Origin: Hyphomicrobiales bacterium
GTDB taxonomy: Bacteria; Pseudomonadota; Alphaproteobacteria; Rhizobiales; Beijerinckiaceae
Assembly: GCA_015655535.1 (NCBI GenBank)
Contig: JAATEW010000318.1
Location: forward strand, 1 to 5,546
DNA length: 5,546 bases
Direction of reading: 5' to 3'
Part shown: in pieces, positions 1 through 5,118 of the stretch
Numbering within the stretch: the stretch's first letter is position 1
Layout: every line of letters begins with the position of its first letter
Made by a program: the position numbers and the translations under genes
The notes under the pieces: generated by a model
Seen by the model: only the letters and a program-made list of their open reading frames with translations
Databases searched by the model: none
Told to the model about the DNA's origin: nothing

Positions 1-102
1 GACGATTTCATCGACGCCTATATCGAGCTCAAGATGACCGAGGTCATGCGTTTCGAGATGACGCCGCATCCGGTCGAGTTCGAAATGTATTATTCGGTCT
101 GA
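1..102 (+). CDS. glnA: Glutamine synthetase type I, C-terminal end (partial)
   Basis: This is the last 33 codons and TGA stop of a gene that begins outside the window. The visible residues end in MTPHPVEFEMYYSV, which nearly matches the conserved C-terminus of bacterial type I glutamine synthetase (E. coli ends in HPVEFELYYSV). The enzyme makes glutamine from glutamate, ammonia and ATP in the cytoplasm as a dodecamer, and is the main ammonia-assimilation step. The family's adenylylated tyrosine lies roughly 70 residues before the C-terminus, so neither it nor the active site can be checked here. In many alphaproteobacteria glnB (PII) lies just upstream of glnA, but that region is not visible. 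A strong terminator starts 28 bases after the stop, so glnA is the last gene of its transcript. Identification rests on the C-terminal signature alone but is very characteristic. Confidence 0.93.
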   Translation, partial: DDFIDAYIELKMTEVMRFEMTPHPVEFEMYYSV

Positions 103-128
103 GATCAGACTGGATCATCGCAAATGCG

Positions 129-155
129 AAAGGCGGCCTCAATGGCCGCCTTTTT
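129..155 (+). terminator. Intrinsic terminator of glnA
   Basis: Perfect 10-bp stem: AAAGGCGGCC at 129-138 pairs with GGCCGCCTTT at 144-153 around the 5-base loop TCAAT. The T-rich 3' side (five T at 151-155) completes a classic rho-independent terminator. Since A-rich sequence flanks the 5' arm, it could also work weakly on the other strand, but no minus-strand gene ends here. Confidence 0.93.
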
Positions 156-194
156 GTCTAGATTGCTCCGGCGCGAGTTTTGCTCCATCTAGAC
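156..194. repeat. Inverted repeat with nested direct repeat before the VOC gene
   Basis: GTCTAGA at 156-162 and TCTAGAC at 188-194 form a perfect 7-bp inverted repeat. Just inside it the 7-mer TTGCTCC occurs twice in direct orientation (163-169 and 180-186). The right arm ends 3 bases before the preferred ATG at 198, so a hairpin or bound protein here could affect translation or transcription of the VOC gene. No function is demonstrated. The arrangement may be chance in a 40-base spacer. Confidence 0.4.
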
Positions 195-197
195 GCC

Positions 198-599
198 ATG
201 ATCTTTGCCATCGACCATTTCGTTTTGACGGTCCGATCGATCGAGGAGACGTGCCGTTTTTATCAGCGTGTTCTCGGACTTGAGTGCGTCTGCGAACCAG
301 GACGGCCGACCGCGCTCAAATTCGGCGATCAAAAGATCAATGTGCATGAGATCGGCCATGAGTTCGAGCCGAAGGCGGCGGTACCGACGCCGGGTGCCGG
401 CGATTTTTGCCTGATCACCGTGTTTCCGATCGACGAGGTCCAGCGCAGGCTCAAAGACTGCGGCGTGAAAATCGAGCTCGGCCCCGTTGAGCGGACCGGC
501 GCGCAAGGCCAAATGATGTCGATCTATTTCCGCGATCCCGATGGCAATCTGGTGGAGGTCAGCCGCTATATCGGCGAGCAAGCGGCTGCCAGCCCGTAG
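198..599 (+). CDS. VOC (glyoxalase/bleomycin-resistance fold) protein, GLOD5-like
   Basis: This 133-residue protein is a single-chain member of the vicinal oxygen chelate superfamily, cytoplasmic and probably dimeric. It starts with AIDHFVLTV and ends with the typical FRDPDGNLVEV strand. Two beta-alpha-beta-beta-beta units are visible: residues 4-50 (IDHFVLTVRSIEETCRFYQ, VLGL, LKFGDQKINVH) and about 69-125. Likely metal ligands by family analogy are H7, H50 and E120. The run KINVHE..HEFEPKA..PTPGAGDFC resembles the glyoxalase-domain-containing protein 5 group, whose substrate is poorly defined, so I give no specific reaction. ATG at 198 is preferred because only six residues separate it from a possible TTG start at 180 and the VOC core begins right after it. 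Neither start has a clear ribosome binding site. The gene follows the glnA terminator, so it needs its own promoter, which I cannot identify. It does not look like a glnA partner. Confidence 0.85.
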   Translation: MIFAIDHFVLTVRSIEETCRFYQRVLGLECVCEPGRPTALKFGDQKINVHEIGHEFEPKAAVPTPGAGDFCLITVFPIDEVQRRLKDCGVKIELGPVERTGAQGQMMSIYFRDPDGNLVEVSRYIGEQAAASP

Positions 600-644
600 A
601 CAAGAGCTGTTTTGAGAATAATAATTGGGGTGTCAGGCTGCAAA

Positions 645-670
645 GGTCGCCAAGCATTCATTTGGCGACC
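645..670. repeat. 9-bp perfect hairpin between the VOC gene and the next gene
   Basis: GGTCGCCAA at 645-653 pairs perfectly with TTGGCGACC at 662-670 around an 8-base loop. No T tract follows on the + strand (CCGTTG follows), and only TTT follows on the minus strand, so it is not a standard intrinsic terminator. It lies 45 bases after the VOC stop and 25 bases before the next ATG. It could be a weak or T-less terminator, an mRNA 3'-end protector, or an operator for the downstream gene. Confidence 0.5.
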
Positions 671-695
671 CCGTTGTCCCTCGGAAAGCAGAGCG

Positions 696-1010
696 ATGCT
701 GCAATGGATGCGCAGGTTCGCGCCGATTATCGCGGCTGTATGCCTGACCCTTATTTCGGCCGGCCCGTCGCTGCTGGGGCTGCTGGTGGTCGGGCGTCGC
801 AGCCGCGATCCGGATGACGTCGGTCGTGGATCCGCGGATCCGACAAAGCCAGGGGCCTATGACATGTGGTCGGTATCTATCATCCCCGTTCCGCGCGTCC
901 CTGATCTGAATTTCGCTCAGACCAGCGAACTCATCGTCGAAAACCCCGAAACCTCCATCGGCTTCCAGTCGGTAAACGAAAGTGGCGGCGTTCGAAAGAC
1001 ACTCAACTGA
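696..1010 (+). CDS. Hypothetical 104-residue membrane-anchored or exported protein
   Basis: I do not recognise this protein. It has a short basic N-terminus (MLQWMRR), then one hydrophobic stretch at about residues 8-33 (FAPIIAAVCLTLI..LLGLLVVG), then a polar tail. That pattern fits an uncleaved signal anchor or a signal peptide with a small periplasmic domain. The tail holds no cysteine pair, lipobox or motif I can name. The frame is open back to a TTG at 612, but that longer version would read through the hairpin at 645-670. ATG 696 is therefore chosen, with a purine-rich GGAAAGCAGAG about 5 bases upstream as a plausible weak ribosome binding site. Codon choice (GCC, GTC, ATC, CTG, CTC) resembles the neighbouring real genes, supporting it as coding. 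The stop is followed 3 bases later by a terminator-like hairpin, and the next gene converges on it, so it appears to be monocistronic. Confidence 0.55.
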   Translation: MLQWMRRFAPIIAAVCLTLISAGPSLLGLLVVGRRSRDPDDVGRGSADPTKPGAYDMWSVSIIPVPRVPDLNFAQTSELIVENPETSIGFQSVNESGGVRKTLN

Positions 1011-1012
1011 TC

Positions 1013-1043
1013 ACGATCCGCTCATTCGAGAATGGATCGTTTT
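1013..1043 (+). terminator. Probable intrinsic terminator between convergent genes
   Basis: ACGATCC at 1013-1019 pairs with GGATCGT at 1034-1040, extended by a G-U pair (1020/1033). Inside is a 3-bp CTC/GAG stem (1021-1023 with 1028-1030) around a 4-base loop, separated from the outer stem by a two-A bulge. TTTT at 1040-1043 follows on the + strand. It begins 3 bases after the stop of the 104-residue gene, so it probably ends that transcript. It also abuts the stop codon of the opposing gene, but no T tract follows in that direction. Confidence 0.6.
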
Positions 1044-1044
1044 G

Positions 1045-1302
1045 CTACTTCAAGCCGAGCCCTGCCCGCAATATGCGCCGGATCGGCATATACAGGTCAG
1101 TCAGCTCGTTCAGATCGCATTCGGGATGAAGCCTCACCAGAACATCATATTCGCGGCGTCCGGCCTCGATCGTCTTGCGGTCGATGACCGCCGCCTTTTC
1201 GACCCGTTCGAGTTCTTCCCAAAGGCCCGGCACCGCCTTGATGACCTCCAATGCCGCCTGCACGTCGGCCTCGGTCCATTGTCTCGACTTGGCAATCGCC
1301 AT
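1045..1302 (-). CDS. Hypothetical 85-residue protein
   Basis: I do not recognise this small protein. It appears soluble: no hydrophobic segment long enough to span a membrane, many Glu/Arg/Lys residues, and mostly helix-forming composition (WTEADVQAALEVIKAVPGLW, EELERVEKAAVIDRKTIEAG). It contains one cysteine and a Leu/Ile-rich C-terminal part (DLNELTDLYMPIRRILRAGLGLK). Codons are strongly alphaproteobacterial (GCG, GTC, ATC, GAG, CGC, CTG), much better than in the overlapping + strand frames, so this is the coding strand. Two adjacent starts are possible: GTG at 1305 and ATG at 1302; ATG is chosen by default, with GGGATAGG a few bases upstream as a plausible ribosome binding site. It lies downstream of the glycosyltransferase gene on the same strand, separated by an 84-bp gap holding a REP-like palindrome, so co-transcription is possible but not shown. 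Confidence 0.65.
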   Translation of the reverse strand: MAIAKSRQWTEADVQAALEVIKAVPGLWEELERVEKAAVIDRKTIEAGRREYDVLVRLHPECDLNELTDLYMPIRRILRAGLGLK

Positions 1303-1317
1303 CACGCCTATCCCGCA

Positions 1318-1375
1318 TCCGTTATCGCATTTCCGGACGCAAAAGCAGTGCCCACTTTTGCTGAAAATGCTCTAA
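1318..1375. repeat. REP-like intergenic palindromic element
   Basis: This is an interrupted palindrome. GCATTT at 1327-1332 pairs with AAATGC at 1365-1370, and inside it GCAAAAG at 1339-1345 pairs with CTTTTGC at 1355-1361 around a 9-base loop. The unpaired 1333-1338 (CCGGAC) and 1362-1364 (TGA) form an internal loop. From memory, the motif (CGCATTT..GACGCAAAA..CCCACTTTTGCTG.AAATGCTCT) belongs to a family of short palindromes found many times between genes in Hyphomicrobiales. No copy count can be made from one window. It sits in the gap between two minus-strand genes, just after the glycosyltransferase stop, where it could stabilise or attenuate the mRNA. No T tract follows either arm, so it is not a classic terminator. 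Confidence 0.7.
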
Positions 1376-1386
1376 TCTTGTGAAAC

Positions 1387-2682
1387 TCAGCCTGCAAGGC
1401 GTGCGGCAATATGAGGCTGCGGTGCGGCAGGCTCAAGACTCTCGCTCTTGCCGGCGAGAATGGTCCGGTAGACCGAGGTCAGACGCGCGATATGGCGGTC
1501 GAGAGTCGGCGGGTCGGCCCAATAGGCTGCGTGAGACGCCGCCGACATCCTGGCGATCGCGGCATCGTCCTTTGCGAGCCCCAGTACGCGGGCGAGATCG
1601 TCCGGGTCGCCGCCCTTGAACCAAAGACCCGTAATGCCGTCTTCGACATCTTCGCGGCCGGCGCAGCCGTCGGATACGATGACCGGCGTTCCCATGGCTT
1701 TGGCTTCGAGCACCGTCAGGGGCTGGCCTTCATACCAAAGCGAGGGAAAGACCAGCGCACGCGCGACGCGCATAGTCTCACGCACGGCGGCCGGACTCCG
1801 CCAGCCAAGCATTCGCGCTTCGGGGAATGCCGCTTTGAGTTCGGCCGCGACTGGCCCATCGCCGACAAAGGTCGGGATCATGCCGGACGCGCGCGCGGCC
1901 TTGGCGAAAAGGAAGGGGCCTTTTTCCATCGAAATGCGCCCGACGAAAATGATATCGCCGGAGGCCGGGTCCGGTTTGGGCCCCAGATCCTCCACCTCGA
2001 TCGGATTGCCGACGAGATGGAGGGTGGCATCGCGGGGCAAATATTTGCCGACGATGCCCTTTTGAAACCCCGAAAGCGCGATGTAATCGGCGAAGGCATC
2101 CGGCAGGCCAGCGATCTCGCGGGCAATAGTGAGACGCGCGTTGCGCCAGAGTTTGCGCGGGTAATTGCGCGAATCGCAATGCGTCAGCCAGCATTGCGCC
2201 GAGAGCGGTGTCAGGCCGCAGGCATGACCTTGCGGATAATTGTAGAAGCCGCCATTCGGGCAGAATAGAAAATATTCGTGGATCGTATAGATAGCCGGCA
2301 GGCCCGAGGCTTTGATCGGCCAGGCGATCGCAGGCGACAGCGCCTTGGCCCAGCCATGAACATGGACGATGGTCGTATCGCGCGGCAGGCTCCCGAGGAG
2401 CTTGCCAAGCGCCGCGCCGGCTTTGGAATTCCAGGTTCCCTGCACGGCGGCAGCGACGCGCGACGGATTGCCGAGGAGATCCTTCTGGCCGAGACAGATC
2501 ACTTCGACGCCGGCGGCCTCAAGCTCCGGGGCCACCGGACCCGCCGCGGCGAAGAAAATCGGCCGATGGCCGTGCCTTTTCAGGCCGACGGCGCTATCCA
2601 CCGCTACTTTGGCCTGTCCGCCGCTGATCGAGGCATGGTCGACGCAGATAACGACCGTGAGGGAGGCTGAATCCGCGCCCAA
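1387..2682 (-). CDS. GT4-family glycosyltransferase (GT-B fold)
   Basis: This complete 431-residue retaining glycosyltransferase would transfer sugar from a nucleotide-sugar donor to a glycan or lipid-linked acceptor on the cytoplasmic side of the membrane. The N-terminal Rossmann domain (about 8-205) has the glycine loop HASISGGQAKVA at 16-27 and an HVHGWAK stretch at 107-113. The C-terminal donor domain (about 240-410) has FVGRISMEKGP (246-256), VGDGP (273-277) and the EX7E motif with E318 and E326 (YEGQPLTVLEAKAMGTPVI). A segment at 135-172 (HEYFLFCPNGG..) carries C141, C155, C164 and C169. There is no signal peptide or membrane helix. The TTG start at 2682 is supported by AAAGGA 8 bases upstream, and no ATG or GTG lies near it. 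No other glycan gene is visible, so substrate and pathway (exopolysaccharide, capsule or LPS) cannot be assigned. It is divergent from parE. Confidence 0.9.
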   Translation of the reverse strand: MGADSASLTVVICVDHASISGGQAKVAVDSAVGLKRHGHRPIFFAAAGPVAPELEAAGVEVICLGQKDLLGNPSRVAAAVQGTWNSKAGAALGKLLGSLPRDTTIVHVHGWAKALSPAIAWPIKASGLPAIYTIHEYFLFCPNGGFYNYPQGHACGLTPLSAQCWLTHCDSRNYPRKLWRNARLTIAREIAGLPDAFADYIALSGFQKGIVGKYLPRDATLHLVGNPIEVEDLGPKPDPASGDIIFVGRISMEKGPFLFAKAARASGMIPTFVGDGPVAAELKAAFPEARMLGWRSPAAVRETMRVARALVFPSLWYEGQPLTVLEAKAMGTPVIVSDGCAGREDVEDGITGLWFKGGDPDDLARVLGLAKDDAAIARMSAASHAAYWADPPTLDRHIARLTSVYRTILAGKSESLEPAAPQPHIAARLAG

Positions 2683-2690
2683 GCCAAGCT

Positions 2691-2696
2691 TCCTTT
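2691..2696 (-). promoter_or_regulatory. Ribosome binding site fixing the glycosyltransferase TTG start
   Basis: Read on the minus strand this is AAAGGA, close to the Shine-Dalgarno consensus, with an 8-base spacer to the TTG at 2682-2680. It decides in favour of that non-ATG start. Confidence 0.65.
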
Positions 2697-2724
2697 GCGA
2701 AAAACCGCGTGACTCTAACGGACG

Positions 2725-2746
2725 GGACTTAAGCGAAGGTAAGTCC
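2725..2746. repeat. 7-bp inverted repeat in the divergent intergenic region
   Basis: GGACTTA at 2725-2731 and TAAGTCC at 2740-2746 form a perfect inverted repeat with an 8-base spacer. It lies 43 bases upstream of the glycosyltransferase start and about 125 bases upstream of parE. The position and dyad symmetry fit an operator or a hairpin in the glycosyltransferase leader. No regulator is encoded nearby, so this is only a candidate. Confidence 0.35.
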
Positions 2747-2768
2747 GATCACATATACAGGCCTTCCG

Positions 2769-2787
2769 CGGACGTTTTCGCAGTCCG
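2769..2787. repeat. Short dyad in the divergent intergenic region
   Basis: CGGAC at 2769-2773 and GTCCG at 2783-2787 pair around a 9-base centre. The GGAC/GTCC half-site core is shared with the dyad at 2725-2746, so the two may be related sites, though five-base arms are easily chance. Confidence 0.2.
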
Positions 2788-2828
2788 AGGCTAAACAGAA
2801 ACTCTGCCGTCCGGCGCCCGCCGATTGG

Positions 2829-2834
2829 TATAAA
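2829..2834 (+). promoter_or_regulatory. Candidate -10 element for parE
   Basis: TATAAA stands out in otherwise GC-rich sequence and would start transcription about 30 bases before the parE TTG. I see no good -35 box at the right distance (the closest is CTGCCG at 2804-2809, with a 19-base spacer), so this is a weak call. No convincing promoter for the divergent glycosyltransferase was found. Confidence 0.3.
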
Positions 2835-2870
2835 CTTCCTCAGTCGAATCACCTTCGAACGGGTTCATCC

Positions 2871-4928
2871 TTGAAAAAGAACGATATTCCAGCTCAGCAC
2901 CCGGCTAAGCCCGCGGTTCGCACCGGCGCCAAACGCGCCGCCACGGCGGTCAAACGGTCGGCGCCGCTTCTCGACGGCACGCCCGGCGAAAATGACTATA
3001 CCGCAGCTTCGATCGAGGTTCTGGAGGGGCTTGAGCCGGTTCGCCGCCGCCCCGGCATGTATATTGGCGGCACCGACGAAGCCGCCATGCACCATCTCTT
3101 CGCCGAAGCGCTCGACAATGCGATGGACGAGGCCGTCGCGGGCCATGCCACCTTCATCGACGTCAATCTGGAAGCCGATGGCTTTCTGGCGGTAACCGAC
3201 AATGGCCGCGGCATTCCGATCGACCCGCATCCGAAATTTCCAAAGAAATCGGCGCTCGAAGTCATCATGACGACGCTGCACGCCGGTGGTAAATTCGACT
3301 CAGGCGCTTACCAGACCTCGGGCGGTCTGCATGGCGTCGGCATTTCGGTCGTGAATGCTTTGTCGTCGCTGCTCGAAGTCGAGGTCGCGCGAGGCCAGCT
3401 TCTTTACCGCCAGACTTTTGAGCGCGGTCATCCGACGAGCCCGCTTGAAAAGCTCGGCAAGGTGCAAAACCGGCGCGGCACCAAGGTGCGGTTTCGCCCG
3501 GACGAGCAGATTTTCGGCAAAGGCGCCCATTTCAAACCGGGGCGCCTCTTCAAGATGGCGCGCTCGAAAGCCTATCTCTTCGGCGGCGTCGAAATCCGCT
3601 GGCATTGCGCGCCAAGCCTGCTTGAAGCCAATGGCGCGATTCCGCCCGAGGCCACCTTTCGTTTCCCCGGCGGCCTCAAGGATTATCTGACCCAGGAGAT
3701 CGAGGGCAAGGAACTCGTCACCGATCAGGTCTTTGCCGGCAAGGTCGAAAAGCCCGGCGGGCATGGCTCGCTCGAATGGGCGCTGACCTGGATGACGCAG
3801 GAAGACGGTTTCGTGCGCTCCTATTGCAACACGATCCCGACGCCGGACGGCGGCACGCATGAAGCGGGTCTCCGCGCGGCGCTCTTGCGCGGCTTGAAGG
3901 ACCATGCCGAGCGCATCGGCCAGGCCAAGCGCGCCACGCCGCTCACCAGCGAGGATGTTCTGTCCTCTTGCGCGGCGCTCATCTCCGTCTTCATCCGGGA
4001 ACCGGAGTTTCAAGGCCAGAACAAAAGCCGCCTGATGACGCTTGAGGCCTCGAAGATCGTCGAGACGACGTTGCGCGACGCTTTCGACCATTGGCTCGCC
4101 GCCTCCCCCGCGCAGGCTTTGCGCCTGCTCGACTGGGCCGTCGAGCGCGCCGACGAACGGCTGCGCCGCCGTGCCGAAAAAGACATTTCGCGCAAGACCG
4201 CGACCCGCAAGCTGCGCCTGCCCGGCAAGCTCACGGATTGCTCGAATAATACATCGCAGGGCTCCGAGCTTTTCATCGTCGAGGGCGATTCCGCCGGAGG
4301 CAACGCCAAACAAGCGCGCGACCGCGTCAATCAGGCCATCCTGCCCTTGCGCGGCAAGATCCTGAACGTCGCAAGCGCGACGCGCGACAAGCTCGCCGCC
4401 AATCAGCAGCTCGCCGATCTGATCCTTGCGCTCGGTTGCGGGACGGGCACGCATTACAAGGAAGAAGAGCTCCGCTACGAGAAGATCATCCTGATGACGG
4501 ATGCGGATGTCGACGGAGCCCATATCGCAACGCTGCTGATCACCTTCTTCTACCGGCAGATGCCGAAGCTCATCGAAGCCGGCCATCTCTATCTCGCCGT
4601 CCCTCCGCTCTACCGGCTGACACAGGGCTCAAAAAACGTCTATGCCCGCGACGACGCGCATAAGGATGAGTTGATCAAGAAAGTCCTGACCGGCAAAGGA
4701 AAGGTCGAGGTCTCCCGCTTCAAAGGGCTTGGCGAGATGATGGCTGCGCAGCTCAAGGAAACGACGATGGATCCGCAAAAGCGCATGCTTTTGAAGGTCG
4801 TGATCGCGACGGACGATGAAAAGAGCACGTCGGACTCGGTCGAGCGGCTAATGGGCAACAAGCCCGAGGCGCGCTTCGCCTTCATTCAGGAACGTGCTGC
4901 TTTCGCAGGTGATCTCGTTGTGCTCTGA
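2871..4928 (+). CDS. parE: DNA topoisomerase IV subunit B (ParE)
   Basis: This 685-residue protein is the ATPase subunit of topoisomerase IV, the A2B2 type IIA enzyme that, with ParC, decatenates daughter chromosomes and relaxes supercoils. A basic, Ala/Pro-rich extension (1-40) precedes the GHKL ATPase domain (about 43-200), which has E79 (likely catalytic base) and N83 in EALDNAMDEA, DNGRGIP at 110-116 and the ATP-lid GGLHGVG at 151-157. The transducer domain (about 220-395) includes NTIPTPDGGTHEAG (320-333), the ParE-type signature, and QNKSRL (383-388), which corresponds to the QTK loop. The Toprim domain (about 464-580) has EGDSAGG (471-477) and DADVDG (544-549), with E471, D544 and D546 as Mg2+ ligands. 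RFKGLGEM lies at 616-623. The length fits alphaproteobacterial ParE; GyrB is longer. The TTG start has only a weak GGG 7 bases upstream, but no ATG or GTG precedes it nearby and the conserved core begins at residue 41. parC is not in the window. All key residues are present. Confidence 0.97.
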   Translation: MKKNDIPAQHPAKPAVRTGAKRAATAVKRSAPLLDGTPGENDYTAASIEVLEGLEPVRRRPGMYIGGTDEAAMHHLFAEALDNAMDEAVAGHATFIDVNLEADGFLAVTDNGRGIPIDPHPKFPKKSALEVIMTTLHAGGKFDSGAYQTSGGLHGVGISVVNALSSLLEVEVARGQLLYRQTFERGHPTSPLEKLGKVQNRRGTKVRFRPDEQIFGKGAHFKPGRLFKMARSKAYLFGGVEIRWHCAPSLLEANGAIPPEATFRFPGGLKDYLTQEIEGKELVTDQVFAGKVEKPGGHGSLEWALTWMTQEDGFVRSYCNTIPTPDGGTHEAGLRAALLRGLKDHAERIGQAKRATPLTSEDVLSSCAALISVFIREPEFQGQNKSRLMTLEASKIVETTLRDAFDHWLAASPAQALRLLDWAVERADERLRRRAEKDISRKTATRKLRLPGKLTDCSNNTSQGSELFIVEGDSAGGNAKQARDRVNQAILPLRGKILNVASATRDKLAANQQLADLILALGCGTGTHYKEEELRYEKIILMTDADVDGAHIATLLITFFYRQMPKLIEAGHLYLAVPPLYRLTQGSKNVYARDDAHKDELIKKVLTGKGKVEVSRFKGLGEMMAAQLKETTMDPQKRMLLKVVIATDDEKSTSDSVERLMGNKPEARFAFIQERAAFAGDLVVL

Positions 4929-4968
4929 GATTGCCGTAACCAAACCTTTACTCTCTTTTGGCAGATTG

Positions 4969-5019
4969 GATCACGATGTAGGTGAGCTCCAGGAGCTCAT
5001 CTAAATCATGAACGTGATC
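4969..5019. repeat. REP-like palindrome A downstream of parE
   Basis: The centre is a near-perfect palindrome: TGAGCTCC at 4983-4990 against GGAGCTCA at 4992-4999, extended by GTAG-type pairing (4979-4982 with 5000-5003). The outer arms GATCACG (4969-4975) and CGTGATC (5013-5019) also pair, leaving CATGAA (5007-5012) bulged. The layout GATCACGAT - palindromic core - AAATCATGAACGTGATCGATTC matches, from memory, a repeat common between genes in Hyphomicrobiales. It begins 40 bases after the parE stop and may act as a transcript-end structure. Copy number elsewhere in the genome cannot be seen here. Confidence 0.65.
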
Positions 5020-5033
5020 GATTCTTAGAAATT

Positions 5034-5087
5034 TAGAGTGGGGATGCGAGCGGAAACCGCTGCACATTTTTCCTCATCCCGCTCTAG
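5034..5087. repeat. REP-like palindrome B, adjacent to palindrome A
   Basis: Outer arms TAGAGTGGGGATG (5034-5046) and CATCCCGCTCTA (5075-5086) pair apart from one T-G wobble and one extra G. Inside is the hairpin GCGG (5050-5053) - AAA - CCGC (5057-5060). The motif (GAGCGGGATGCG.GCGGAAA.CCGC..CATTTTTCCTCATCCCGCTCTAG) is, from memory, another short repeat frequent in Hyphomicrobiales. It differs from palindrome A in sequence and lies 14 bases after it. It ends 32 bases before the next start codon, so it could be transcribed in that gene's leader. It lacks a terminator T tract after the outer stem. Confidence 0.65.
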
Positions 5088-5118
5088 CGCGTATCAGCGG
5101 AACAGAGGGCGCAAGGTC

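Noticed and set aside
612..695. Longer form of the 104-residue protein from TTG at 612
   Set aside because: The added 28 residues would be read through a perfect 9-bp hairpin, and no ribosome binding site precedes the TTG. ATG 696 directly precedes the hydrophobic anchor.
982..1383. 133-codon open frame on the + strand over the small minus-strand gene
   Set aside because: It overlaps the end of the 104-residue gene, runs through a terminator-like hairpin and the REP-like element, and has poorer codon use than the opposite strand.
1411..2268. 285-codon open frame on the + strand opposite the glycosyltransferase
   Set aside because: It is antisense to a complete GT4 enzyme with all family motifs. 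The translation has no domain signature and looks like a GC-driven shadow.
3300..4586. Long open frame (428 codons) on the minus strand inside parE
   Set aside because: It lies wholly antisense to parE, whose conserved motifs are intact throughout. The translation is Arg/Ala-rich with no recognisable domain, a normal by-product of high-GC codon use.
4940..4961. Possible terminator right after parE (CCAAA with TTTGG)
   Set aside because: The stem is only 5 bp with a 12-base loop and no T tract after it, so it is not supportable as an intrinsic terminator.
5038..5118. Longer form of the small membrane protein from GTG at 5038
   Set aside because: The extra codons come from REP-like palindrome B, and the ATG at 5119 has better purine-rich sequence upstream.
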